Source of the DNA: an uncultured Dorea sp.
GTDB lineage: Bacteria; Bacillota; Clostridia; Lachnospirales; Lachnospiraceae
Assembly: GCA_910587575.1 (NCBI GenBank)
Contig: CAJULU010000065.1
Location: 1 to 19,989, forward strand
Length of the DNA stretch: 19,989 nucleotides
Reading direction: 5' to 3'
Shown here: in pieces, positions 7,381-15,759 of the stretch
Numbering within the stretch: the first letter of the stretch is position 1
Layout: every line of letters begins with the position of its first letter
The notes under the pieces: generated by a model
What the model was told of the DNA's origin: nothing
Databases searched by the model: none
What the model saw: only the letters and a program-made list of their open reading frames with translations
Position numbers and translations under genes: made by a program

Positions 7381-7440
7381 TCACATTATCGCCTATATTT
7401 GCTTTGCAAACGCAAATATAAATTTTAGCGAATAATGTGA
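7381..7440. repeat. 60-nt imperfect palindrome
   Basis: The outer arms TCACATTATCGC and GCGAATAATGTGA pair over 12 bp with one bulged A. The inner arms TATATTTGC and GCAAATATA pair over 9 bp around a small loop that contains TTTGCAAA. It has no T tract on either side, so it is not a standard terminator. It sits at the boundary of the degraded restriction island. Possible natures are a MITE/REP-like element, a recombinase site or a deletion scar; the sequence does not decide. Confidence 0.7.
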
Positions 7441-7661
7441 ACCAGTATTTCCGGAGAATCATCGCCCTTAACTAAGGAGGATCTCATCGGCTCTGGAGAT
7501 ATAACCAATAGCACGACCTGCCTTATGAGACAGCTGGCCATTCAGACAAACAGGAGGAAACATAATTTTCAAGATTTGCAGCCAGATCATTGATTGATAT
7601 AAAAGTGAATAGGCCGCACAATATAAATGACATTGATCCATTTTAATTATATGTAAATCCA
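7441..7661. other. Stretch without a recognisable gene
   Basis: The only sizeable frame is a minus-strand ORF of 64 codons ending at 7468 (tail segment LNGQLSHKAGRAIGYISRADE). It has no ribosome binding site and no recognised family. A second minus frame in the same stretch (INDLAANLENYVSSCL) is equally anonymous. These may be remnants of a displaced gene. Nothing functional can be supported apart from the promoter at its right end. Confidence 0.4.
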
Positions 7662-7690
7662 TTGTCTTACCAGCTATTTTTTGATATAGT
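7662..7690 (+). promoter_or_regulatory. Sigma-A promoter for the hypothetical gene at 7771
   Basis: TTGTCT (7662-7667), a 17-nt spacer and TATAGT (7685-7690). A start near 7697 leaves a leader of about 74 nt before the ATG. Confidence 0.7.
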
Positions 7691-7770
7691 GATCACAGGG
7701 CATTTCGCAAGGCAGTCCAGAACAGAAATAAGCAGGATTATTAAAAAAACCATCCATAAGGTGAACACAC

Positions 7771-8115
7771 ATGATCAAAACACAATTTGGTATTATCGAC
7801 AACATAGAAGAAACCCGGAAATATTCCTACAATCCGGAAAAATATCACTGCGTCTCCATTGACGATACCCTCTACATCGATGACTGGTGGGACAGGCTGG
7901 CGCTTCTGAAAACATATTTCCACAGTCTGGACCGTCCGGCCTCAGGACTGGCAAGATACGGAATTACACTGATACCGCCGGAATCCTTGCTGGAATTTCA
8001 AGATATCGTACTATCCGACCAGCGGATCCGCCAGGATACACACCTTGTCAGATTAGCCGATACGATACAGTCTGCAGTCAGTCAGAAGAAATTCATGATA
8101 CATTTTGGAATCTGA
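7771..8115 (+). CDS. Hypothetical protein, 114 residues
   Basis: A soluble protein without signal peptide or membrane segment, rich in aromatic residues (IDDWWDRLALLKTYFHSLD). The second half, GLARYGITLIPPESLLEFQDIV, has the look of a conserved core. I cannot assign a family or role. AAGGTG lies about 7 nt before the ATG, with a good promoter upstream and a shared terminator downstream, so it forms a single-gene unit convergent with the Trk operon. Confidence 0.8.
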   Translation: MIKTQFGIIDNIEETRKYSYNPEKYHCVSIDDTLYIDDWWDRLALLKTYFHSLDRPASGLARYGITLIPPESLLEFQDIVLSDQRIRQDTHLVRLADTIQSAVSQKKFMIHFGI

Positions 8116-8135
8116 TTTTTGTATAAAGTAAAAAA

Positions 8136-8174
8136 GAGATGGGAAAAGGCATAACCTTTCCCACATCCCTTTTT
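8136..8174. terminator. Bidirectional terminator between convergent genes
   Basis: GAGATGGGAAAAGG pairs with CCTTTCCCACATCCC around CATAA with a small bulge. It is followed by TTTTT in the plus direction and by TTTTTTACTTT in the minus direction. It ends both the hypothetical gene at 7771 and the trkA-trkH-547 aa operon. Confidence 0.85.
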
Positions 8175-8181
8175 CTGACTG

Positions 8182-9825
8182 CTATTCATCCTCCTGGTCT
8201 GTCCCGTCTCCGTCCGCACGGCTTCCCCGTATTTCCAGCGACATGACAAGATTCGCCTTCTCGTCCTCCTTATACTCCATGGTAATCTCCTGCCCCACTT
8301 CACAGCGGACAACATCAATAAAATCTACCACAGAGATATCGAAGATATCCTCCGAACCTTCTACCATAAGATAGTAATGGGACGTTCCGTCAATCACCGC
8401 CTGGGCAATCTTCGTGATACTTCCCGTAACCGTCTTCACTTCCCTCGTGTCCTTTTCTGCTTCTTTGACCCCGTTACTGAACAACAGTTCCAGATAATTA
8501 TCCTCACACTGGCTCACACTGTCACCGATTGCTACAATCTGATATTTCTGCACATTTACCATGGCATACTTCTTCACCAGACCCGCATCATCCTTCAATG
8601 CGATAAAATACGTCGGCTCATCCGAAATATTCAGCAATAACGGGAACGTTGCCTTATACTTCAAATTCTGTACCTGTCCCTCCGCTGACGACATGGCGGA
8701 AGCCTCCGTTGCACCCTCAACCTTATAATATTTCGTCTCCATTGTCCTCTGGTTTGACAGCACGAAACCAACGTTAGACTGGTCGCCGTTCACCGAAGTC
8801 ACTCCGGTGTACATCCATACGTCATCATCCAGCGCCAGATAATTATACCCGTCCGTAGTCTTAAGGCAGTCCTTCTGGCTCAGAATACTGTTGAAGAACC
8901 CATGCTTTAACGTTCCGTAATAGTCAAACAGCTGCACCAGAAGATCCGCAGAGTAAGCCCGGTCCACCCATTCCGGAACGTCTTCAATATCATATGTCTT
9001 CATGTCCCCGGTCACGGCATTGCACAGAACCACCTTGCCAACCGTCTCCCCTCCGAAAAGCCCGATGTTAAACTTCTTAACCGGTGCAATCCAGTAAGGG
9101 ATTCCTTCCTCATCAATCTCAAAACTCAGTTCCCCGTAGATATAGGTGGGATGCGCAAACCGCAGATGCCGGTAAATGTTCCGGTTAAAATGTTCGCTGG
9201 TCGTATAGCGTATCCCTTGTTCCAGCTTCACCAGTTCCGTTGTCTGGGTGGCCATATTAATACGGATATATGCCGGAATACCATTGGAACGGTTGGTAAG
9301 CCATTTGATCAGGCTGGCATAGCGAAGGGGCGACACACGGACCGGATTATCCTTATAGTTAATCTGGCTGTAGATACTGTCCACCTCAAACTGAGACACC
9401 ATATCCACCATGCTCCCCATCTTCCTGTCACCCAGAATCTCTGCGGTATCCTTATCCAGAAGCGGGATCTTATCAAAGGAAAGTTCCTCTACGTCCTCCG
9501 TAAATTCACCCTCTTTCACCGTAAGCAGCTTCTGGTATTTCTTCGCATTGACAATGGGCGAAGAGAGCAGGGAACCCAGCAGATACACGATTCCTGCCGC
9601 CAGAAGCAGAATCCCGAAGAACTTCATCACCTTACTCTGTCCCAGTTCCTTCCTTCCCAGTTTCTTTCGCACAGCGTAAATGACCGCCAGAGCCGCCAGC
9701 AAAAATATGACGAAGAACCACGTCTCAGACGAATGAATGTTAATCGCAGGCAGCGCCGCATAGTAATAGGCGCCCGCTGCCAGAATCAGGGCTAACACAA
9801 TCAATAACTTTTTCTTAAAATTCAT
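8182..9825 (-). CDS. Membrane-anchored protein of unknown function in the Trk operon
   Basis: A 547-residue protein with three predicted membrane segments near the N-terminus (about 7-25, 36-52 and 67-88). A positively charged loop (RKKLGRK) lies between the second and third. By the positive-inside rule, about 460 C-terminal residues would face outside the membrane. That region is mixed alpha/beta with many aromatic residues and aligns to nothing I recognise; the C-terminus is strongly acidic (DGDGTDQEDE). It follows trkH by 12 nt with AAGGAGATTAT as ribosome binding site and ends at the operon terminator, so it is co-transcribed with trkA and trkH. The context suggests a link to potassium transport or envelope stress, but this is only inference. 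Confidence 0.88.
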   Translation of the reverse strand: MNFKKKLLIVLALILAAGAYYYAALPAINIHSSETWFFVIFLLAALAVIYAVRKKLGRKELGQSKVMKFFGILLLAAGIVYLLGSLLSSPIVNAKKYQKLLTVKEGEFTEDVEELSFDKIPLLDKDTAEILGDRKMGSMVDMVSQFEVDSIYSQINYKDNPVRVSPLRYASLIKWLTNRSNGIPAYIRINMATQTTELVKLEQGIRYTTSEHFNRNIYRHLRFAHPTYIYGELSFEIDEEGIPYWIAPVKKFNIGLFGGETVGKVVLCNAVTGDMKTYDIEDVPEWVDRAYSADLLVQLFDYYGTLKHGFFNSILSQKDCLKTTDGYNYLALDDDVWMYTGVTSVNGDQSNVGFVLSNQRTMETKYYKVEGATEASAMSSAEGQVQNLKYKATFPLLLNISDEPTYFIALKDDAGLVKKYAMVNVQKYQIVAIGDSVSQCEDNYLELLFSNGVKEAEKDTREVKTVTGSITKIAQAVIDGTSHYYLMVEGSEDIFDISVVDFIDVVRCEVGQEITMEYKEDEKANLVMSLEIRGSRADGDGTDQEDE

Positions 9826-9837
9826 ATAATCTCCTTT

Positions 9838-11283
9838 TTAAAATTTCCGGTTCCATGCCGAAGCGGTAAACAGCATCAGGAATGGGAAAATCTCCAGACG
9901 CCCTGCCAGCATATCACAGCAGAACACCAGCTTTGACAGGGGTGAAAAATCTGCGAAGCTTCCGCTTGGTCCCACCGCCTCAATCCCCGGTCCGATATTG
10001 TTCAGCGTCGTCAGTACCGAACTGAACGTTGTACCGAAATCCATGTTATCAACAGACACCAGCAGCACCGAACCCACGATAATCCCCATATAAGCCATCA
10101 GATAGACATTCAGTGTTCTCAGCACATCCGGGTCCACCTTCTTTCCGTTCATACGGATAATACTGACAGACTTAGGATGGACCATCTGCAGAATCTCACG
10201 TTTGATACATTTCATCATCATCATGAAGCGGGCAACCTTCATACCGCCTCCTGTGGAGGACGCACAGGCGCCCACCATCATCAGAAACAGCAGCACACAC
10301 TGGGAAAACATGGGCCACAGCGTATGATCCGCCGTTGCATATCCAGTCGTAGTAATGATCGAAGCCACCTGGAAAATCGCATACCGGAACGCCTTCCAGG
10401 GACTTCCGTATAACTGGCTGATATTAATCGTGATCACACAGGCCGCCGACAGGATCAGAATCAGATACGTCTTCAGCTCTTCATTCTTCCACACTGGCCG
10501 GAAATCCCTCAGCAGCAGAAAATAGTACAAGTTAAAGTTAATCCCGAACAGAATCATAAATACCGTGATCACGCCATCAATATATGCACTGTTAAAGTGC
10601 CCCACACTGGCAGAATAATTCGCAAATCCTCCGGTCCCCGCCGTGCCGAAGGAAAAAATCATACTGTCAAACACGTTCATTCCGCCAAGCAGCAGAAGGA
10701 TCACTTCAATCGCCGTCATCCCAAAATACATTCCATAAAGGATTCTTGCGGTAGACATGGTCTTCGGCACCAGTTTATCCTTCTCCGGCCCTGGTACCTC
10801 TGCACGCATCAGGTACATGGTATTCTTCTTATCCAGCTTCGTAAGTACCAGCACGAACACCAGAACCCCCATGCCTCCGATCCAGTGGGTAAAGCTTCTC
10901 CAGAACAGCATTCCCTGGGGCAGAGACTCAATATCCGTCAGAATGGTAGACCCTGTTGTCGTAAAACCGGAAACCGTTTCAAAAAACGCATCCAGATAAT
11001 CCGGAATACTCCCGGAAAGCGTGAACGGCAGCGCCCCGATCAATGACCAGAGGATCCACGCACTGGCAACGATGATCATGCCCTCCTTCCCGTAAATGTT
11101 CCGGTTCTCGGGCTTTCTTACCCCTGCCAGCAGAAACACCGCACCTGCGATGACTGCCGGAATCAGAAAATACACTCCGCTAAATTCCCGGTAGATCAGA
11201 GACACCAGCGCCGGAAGCAGTAAAAGCACTGCCTCCACTCCCAGCATTTTCCCCAATATATACCGTATCATCTTCGTATTCAT
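9838..11283 (-). CDS. trkH: Potassium uptake channel subunit TrkH
   Basis: A 481-residue polytopic inner-membrane protein that conducts K+ across the membrane, gated by the TrkA ring. The four pore repeats are visible: TVSGFTTTGSTIL, FGTAGTGGFANYS, ASIITTTGYATAD and LTTLNNIGPGIEAVG. Each carries the filter glycine expected in the Trk/Ktr/HKT superfamily. The segment GACASSTGGGMKVARFMMMMK between the last repeats matches the intramembrane-loop region of TrkH. Length matches TrkH (about 480) rather than KtrB (about 445). It lies 19 nt after trkA and 12 nt before the 547-aa gene. The ribosome binding site (GGGGAG) is somewhat distant from the ATG. Confidence 0.96.
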   Translation of the reverse strand: MNTKMIRYILGKMLGVEAVLLLLPALVSLIYREFSGVYFLIPAVIAGAVFLLAGVRKPENRNIYGKEGMIIVASAWILWSLIGALPFTLSGSIPDYLDAFFETVSGFTTTGSTILTDIESLPQGMLFWRSFTHWIGGMGVLVFVLVLTKLDKKNTMYLMRAEVPGPEKDKLVPKTMSTARILYGMYFGMTAIEVILLLLGGMNVFDSMIFSFGTAGTGGFANYSASVGHFNSAYIDGVITVFMILFGINFNLYYFLLLRDFRPVWKNEELKTYLILILSAACVITINISQLYGSPWKAFRYAIFQVASIITTTGYATADHTLWPMFSQCVLLFLMMVGACASSTGGGMKVARFMMMMKCIKREILQMVHPKSVSIIRMNGKKVDPDVLRTLNVYLMAYMGIIVGSVLLVSVDNMDFGTTFSSVLTTLNNIGPGIEAVGPSGSFADFSPLSKLVFCCDMLAGRLEIFPFLMLFTASAWNRKF

Positions 11284-11302
11284 AGTCTAATTTCCGTCTC
11301 CC

Positions 11303-12661
11303 CTAAGCAAGTATGTCAGTAAATTTATTAATAATATGCTCTTTCGTAACTACGATCACACTGTCTCCCACTTCCAGATAATCATCGCCGCCAGGAATGA
11401 TTATCTTACGCTTTCTGCCGATACAGGCAATCAGATGATTCGGTTTCGTCGGCAGATTCTTAAGGGGAACATTGGTGAAATCACATGCCTTTCTGATAAT
11501 AAATTCCATCGCCTCCACCTTGCCGCCAAGCAGCCGGTAGATGGTCTCCACCTCTGCATTACTGTAGGAATTCTTTCTCGCACGTACATAATTCACGATC
11601 TCATCCGCCGCCGCACCTTTCACGGAAACAATACTGTCGATTCCAAGCCCCTCTACCATCTGGGTGCGTGAATCCTCATTCACCTTGGCCACAATCTTAT
11701 TGACTCCCTGGGCTTTGGCAAACAGTGACATAATAATATTCTCCTCATCCATACCCGTCAGCGCAACGACCGCATCTGTATTCTGAATTCCTTCTTCCAG
11801 CAGCAGATCATGATCCGCCGCATCTCCCTGTATGATCGTGGCTTTCGGAAGCAGTTCGCACAGATACTCACATTTTTCCTGATTCCGTTCGATAATCTTC
11901 ACCTGCATTCCCGCCTCCAGAAGCTGCCGTGTCAGATAAAAACTCAGATTCCCGCCGCCGCAGATCAGAACCCTTCGGATCTTGGTGCTCTTACGCCCCA
12001 GGGACTTGAAAAACGACCGCAAATTCTGATGCCCCGCCGCAATATGCAGCCTGTCGTCCGCCTGCACTACGAAATCCCCGTCCGGGATATAGACGGATGT
12101 TCCCCTCTTCACGGCACAGACCAGGATATTGATGCCGAATTTCCGTCCGATCTCCGCCAGGGAAAGGCCTGCCAGCGGACTGTCCGGCTTCAGAACATGC
12201 TCTACCAGTTCCACCCTTCCCTTCATAAAGGTCTCCACCTTGCTCGCCTCAGGGAACAGCAGAATTCTGGCAATCTCGTTTGCCGCCGACAGTTCCGGGT
12301 TGACCGCCATACTTAAGTGCAGATCCTCCTTAAAGAAATCAATCTGCCTGTAGTAAATCGGATTGCGCACTCTGGCAATGGTATGCTTCGCTCCCAGCCG
12401 CTTTGCCAGCAGACAGCACAGCATATTCATCTCGTCCATGGACGCACATGCGATTACCAGGTCGGCATGAGGCACGTCCGCCTGCTTCTGCACCTCCATA
12501 TCCGCACCATTTCCCGGAATACAGAAAATATCAAGCTGGTTCACCGCCTCTTTTAGTTTTCCCGTATTCTGATCAATTAAAACAATATCATAGTCCTCTT
12601 CTGATAACCGGGCTGTCAGCTTATGCCCAACCTTACCGTCACCAATAATTACTATCTTCAT
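11303..12661 (-). CDS. trkA: Trk potassium uptake regulatory subunit TrkA
   Basis: Cytoplasmic peripheral protein with two tandem RCK units that bind nucleotides and gate TrkH. The first Rossmann motif is IIGDGKVGHKL at the N-terminus. The second is LICGGGNLSFYLTRQL near the middle. Each is followed by a regulatory RCK-C region (VEHVLKPDSPLAGLSLAEIG; FTNVPLKNLP). At 452 residues the length matches double-RCK TrkA. The frame has an earlier ATG at 12676, but GAGG sits 9 nt before the ATG at 12661 (MKIVIIGDGKVG), which also fits the family N-terminus. It is the first gene of the trkA-trkH operon, so gate and channel are co-expressed. Confidence 0.95.
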   Translation of the reverse strand: MKIVIIGDGKVGHKLTARLSEEDYDIVLIDQNTGKLKEAVNQLDIFCIPGNGADMEVQKQADVPHADLVIACASMDEMNMLCCLLAKRLGAKHTIARVRNPIYYRQIDFFKEDLHLSMAVNPELSAANEIARILLFPEASKVETFMKGRVELVEHVLKPDSPLAGLSLAEIGRKFGINILVCAVKRGTSVYIPDGDFVVQADDRLHIAAGHQNLRSFFKSLGRKSTKIRRVLICGGGNLSFYLTRQLLEAGMQVKIIERNQEKCEYLCELLPKATIIQGDAADHDLLLEEGIQNTDAVVALTGMDEENIIMSLFAKAQGVNKIVAKVNEDSRTQMVEGLGIDSIVSVKGAAADEIVNYVRARKNSYSNAEVETIYRLLGGKVEAMEFIIRKACDFTNVPLKNLPTKPNHLIACIGRKRKIIIPGGDDYLEVGDSVIVVTKEHIINKFTDILA

Positions 12662-12786
12662 TTTTTTGATCCTCATTCATGTCTCTCTTGTATTTACCAT
12701 GACATTCCGTACGAAACCCGGTATCTTCATTCCATGCCCTGCATGATTTTCTTCCACATGATTCCATACTCCACATGGCAAAAGAG

Positions 12787-12795
12787 ATTATAGCA
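12787..12795 (-). promoter_or_regulatory. Extended -10 promoter for the trkA operon
   Basis: On the minus strand, TGCTATAAT gives a consensus -10 with the TGn extension, but no good -35 box is present (T-rich sequence of the neighbouring terminator). The start would fall near 12780, giving a leader of about 120 nt before trkA. Confidence 0.6.
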
Positions 12796-12811
12796 CTTTT
12801 ACCAAAAGAAA

Positions 12812-12831
12812 AAAAGCCCTTACGGGCTTTT
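12812..12831 (-). terminator. Terminator of the EF-G-like gene
   Basis: On the minus strand, AAAAGCCC and GGGCTTTT flank GTAA, followed by more T (TTTC). It lies 58 nt after the stop of the EF-G paralogue and just before the trkA promoter. In the plus direction the T tract is shorter. Confidence 0.88.
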
Positions 12832-12889
12832 CTTCTATATCTTAAGTATTTTACCACTTTACCGCTATACAGTGTCTTCGCCGAAAACC

Positions 12890-14965
12890 TTACTCTTCCG
12901 CAGCCCTCTTGGCAATCTCAGCCTCCTGGACATCAGACGGAGCCTGCTCATAGCGTGCAAACTCATAGGAATAGGTTCCTCTTCCGCCTGTCATGGAGCG
13001 AAGTACCGTACAGTACCCGAATACACCTGTCATCGGGATGTCAGCCACAATCTCCTGCAGTCCGCCTGCAATCGGGTTCATGCCCAGGACACGTCCGCGC
13101 CGCTTGTTCAGATCACCCATAACATCTCCCGTATAATCATCGGGAACAACCACCTTAATCGATGCGATCGGCTCCAAGAGCACAGGGCCTGCTTCCATAA
13201 ATCCTTTCTTGAATGCCTGGATGGTGGCAGTCTTGAATGCCATCTCGGAAGAATCTACCGGATGATAGGAACCATCGTACAGCGTAGCTTTCACACCCAC
13301 GACCGGATATCCTGCAAGCGGTCCTTTCACCACGGATTCCTGAAGCCCCTTCTCCACTGCCGGGAAGTAGTTCTTCGGAACTGCGCCGCCGACTACCGTC
13401 TCTTCGAAAATATACGGTGTATCCAGATCGCCGGATGATGCGAACTTCATCTTAACGTGACCATACTGGCCATGTCCGCCGGACTGCTTCTTATACTTGG
13501 TATCTACGTCAGAATTCTTCTTAATGGTCTCACGGAAAGCAACCTTCGGCGTCTCCAGTGTCACTTCGCATTTATATCTCTCAAGAAGCTTGCTTACCGC
13601 AATCTCCAGATGCTGGTCACCCATACCATAGATCAGCGTCTGGCGGTTCTCACTGTCATTCACTGCCTTCAGAGTGATATCCTCTGCCATCATCTTCTGG
13701 AGGGCCTGGGAAACCTTATCCTCATCTCCCTTGTTCTTAGTCACATACTTCATATATGTATACGGCTTGGAATACTCGGTCTTTCCGAACAGCACAGGCG
13801 TAGTCTTTGCCGAAAGGGTATCGCCCGTCTTCGTGCTGGTCAGCTTCGCAATCGCACCGATATCGCCTGCAAATAATTCCTTCACTTCTACCGGTTTATT
13901 TCCAACCATCGTGTAGATCTTGCCCAGCTTCTCATCCGTCTCGGAATCTGCATTGTAAAGCGTATCCTCACCCTTCAGTACACCGGAACATACCTTGACA
14001 AAGGAATACTTTCCGATAAAGGGATCTACCATTGTCTTGAATACATAAGCGGATTTTGCCTTGGCAAAGTCATAGTTCGCCTCATAAATCTCATTGGTCT
14101 TGCGGTTAATTCCTGCACATTCTCTCCAGTCCGGGCTTGGGAAGAATCTTACGATATCGGAAAGCAGGTTCGCAACGCCCTGGGCCTGTACATTAGAACC
14201 CATGGCTACCGGAACAATCCGTCCTTCCATTACCTCGGTACGCATCGCCGCACGAATCTCTTCCACCGAGAACTCCTCGCCTGCGAAGTAACGCTCCATA
14301 TACTCGTCACTGATCTCTGCAACTGCCTCTAACAGCTTCTCACGGTAAGTCTCAAGGTTCGGCTTACAGTAATCCGGGATCTCACATTCTTCTCTCTGGC
14401 CGATGCCGGTGTAACGTCTGCCCGCATTCTTGATTACGTTGACATAGCCTACCAGCTTCTCATTCTCTCTGATCGGCTGGAAGTGCGGTGCAATCACCTT
14501 GCCGTATCTGTCGTTCAGATCCTCAACTACCTGGCGGAAACTTGCATCGTCCACGTCCATCTCTGTCACGTAGATCATACGGGGCAGATTGTACTTGTCA
14601 CACAGTTCCCATGCCTTCTCGGTCCCGACTTCCACGCCGGCCTTGCCGGAAACCACGATAACCGCCGCATCCGCCGCACTCACCGCTTCTTCCACTTCTC
14701 CCACGAAATCAAAGTAGCCAGGAGTATCCAGGACATTGATCTTCGCCTTCTCCCACTCGATGGGTACCAGAGCCGTGCTGATTGAAAATTCTCTCTTCTG
14801 TTCCTCTTTATCGAAATCACTGATCGTATTGTGGTCTGTAATCTTCCCCATACGGTTCGTTGCCCCTGATACATAAGCCATCGCTTCAACAAGGCTTGTC
14901 TTTCCGCTCCCTCCATGTCCTAAGAGAACTACGTTCCTGATCTCGTCAGTTCTGTAAACCTTCAT
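12890..14965 (-). CDS. Elongation factor G paralogue (EF-G-like translational GTPase)
   Basis: A 691-residue protein with the full EF-G layout: G domain, domains II-III, domain IV with the tip-region loop SGGHGQYGHVKMKF, and domain V. The P-loop is GHGGSGKT (16-23), where canonical EF-G has GHIDAGKT. G3 is DTPGYFDF (80-87), with Tyr84 where translocating EF-G has the catalytic His. The G4 position reads TEMD (134-137) instead of NKxD. These differences place it among the EF-G-like paralogues rather than the main translocase, which is usually in the str ribosomal-protein operon. AAGGAGG precedes the ATG; it has its own promoter and terminator. Translocation, ribosome recycling or a stress role all remain possible. 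Confidence 0.92.
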   Translation of the reverse strand: MKVYRTDEIRNVVLLGHGGSGKTSLVEAMAYVSGATNRMGKITDHNTISDFDKEEQKREFSISTALVPIEWEKAKINVLDTPGYFDFVGEVEEAVSAADAAVIVVSGKAGVEVGTEKAWELCDKYNLPRMIYVTEMDVDDASFRQVVEDLNDRYGKVIAPHFQPIRENEKLVGYVNVIKNAGRRYTGIGQREECEIPDYCKPNLETYREKLLEAVAEISDEYMERYFAGEEFSVEEIRAAMRTEVMEGRIVPVAMGSNVQAQGVANLLSDIVRFFPSPDWRECAGINRKTNEIYEANYDFAKAKSAYVFKTMVDPFIGKYSFVKVCSGVLKGEDTLYNADSETDEKLGKIYTMVGNKPVEVKELFAGDIGAIAKLTSTKTGDTLSAKTTPVLFGKTEYSKPYTYMKYVTKNKGDEDKVSQALQKMMAEDITLKAVNDSENRQTLIYGMGDQHLEIAVSKLLERYKCEVTLETPKVAFRETIKKNSDVDTKYKKQSGGHGQYGHVKMKFASSGDLDTPYIFEETVVGGAVPKNYFPAVEKGLQESVVKGPLAGYPVVGVKATLYDGSYHPVDSSEMAFKTATIQAFKKGFMEAGPVLLEPIASIKVVVPDDYTGDVMGDLNKRRGRVLGMNPIAGGLQEIVADIPMTGVFGYCTVLRSMTGGRGTYSYEFARYEQAPSDVQEAEIAKRAAEE

Positions 14966-15008
14966 ATTTTCGGTGCCTCCTTAATATATAGTAAAATCTC
15001 ATGTTTAC

Positions 15009-15037
15009 ATTGTACTAAAAAATCGGCAGTATTACAA
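15009..15037 (-). promoter_or_regulatory. Sigma-A promoter for the EF-G-like gene
   Basis: On the minus strand, TTGTAA (15032-15037), a 17-nt spacer and TACAAT (15009-15014). It separates this gene from tmk, 34 nt further upstream. Confidence 0.65.
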
Positions 15038-15070
15038 CTCTTTTATGCAGATTTTACAGCCATTCTGTTT

Positions 15071-15727
15071 TTATCGGGAAATCAGAACCTTCACCTGCTC
15101 CCAGATATGGTCCGCAATCTCCTGTACGCTTCTGTTCCCGTCGATCACCAGAATGCGTTCCTCTTCTTTGAGCTTCTCAAAAGCTTCTAAATATTTTTCA
15201 CGTACTTTTACTAACCGGGATTTTTTTTCAAATAATTCCTGATGATCCCTGTTCTTTGCAATTCTCTCCATTGCCGTATCCGGATCCGTATCGATAAATA
15301 TCGTTGCCGTAGGACGCAGGATACTGCTGCTTTGCCCATTCGCCTGTATCACCCAGTCCATGGGCATATCAACGCTGTGATATGCGTACGATGAAAAATA
15401 ATAACGGTCTGTCAGCACGGTTGTGCCTTCGTTGATCTTACTGACGATTCCATCGACGTCATTTAACAGATGATCTAACCGGTCAGCCACGAAAAGAGCG
15501 GCAATGACTTTATTGTCTGTTCTGATCCGTCCTGTCATAATCTGATGAATCAGAGAGCCGATCGGGGAATCTGTAGGTTCCATTGTGGTATAACAGTGAA
15601 TTCCTTCCTTTTTCATCCTCTCATTCAGTATTCTGATCTGTGTACTCTTGCCGCTTCCGTCAATCCCTTCAAAAGCGATGAATTTCCCTTGGTCTGCACT
15701 TTCATTGTTTTTCATTGTATCAGCCAT
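15071..15727 (-). CDS. tmk: Thymidylate kinase
   Basis: Phosphorylates dTMP to dTDP with ATP in the cytoplasm, an essential step of dTTP synthesis. The P-loop is EGIDGSGKST (residues 20-29). The DRYYFSSYAYHS box (DRY/H motif) contacts the substrate, and FIDTDPDTAMERI precedes the lid with its arginines. At 218 residues it is slightly longer than typical Tmk because of about 14 extra N-terminal residues. A second ATG at 15715 is possible, and the GGGGGAG site is 14 nt or more from the first one, so the exact start is uncertain. It follows the DUF3784 gene by 32 nt on the same strand. Confidence 0.95.
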   Translation of the reverse strand: MADTMKNNESADQGKFIAFEGIDGSGKSTQIRILNERMKKEGIHCYTTMEPTDSPIGSLIHQIMTGRIRTDNKVIAALFVADRLDHLLNDVDGIVSKINEGTTVLTDRYYFSSYAYHSVDMPMDWVIQANGQSSSILRPTATIFIDTDPDTAMERIAKNRDHQELFEKKSRLVKVREKYLEAFEKLKEEERILVIDGNRSVQEIADHIWEQVKVLISR

Positions 15728-15759
15728 AATTCTTAGTCTTTCTCCCCCTTTTATGTAAT

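Noticed and set aside
9151..9795. Plus-strand ORF of 214 codons
   Set aside because: Antisense shadow of the 547-residue membrane protein gene; no ribosome binding site and unnatural composition.
12662..12780. c-di-AMP (ydaO) riboswitch before trkA
   Set aside because: The conserved ydaO core sequences are not present in the leader.
12872..13438. Plus-strand ORF of 188 codons
   Set aside because: Antisense shadow of the EF-G-like gene, with Cys/His/Arg-rich composition typical of a reverse-frame reading.
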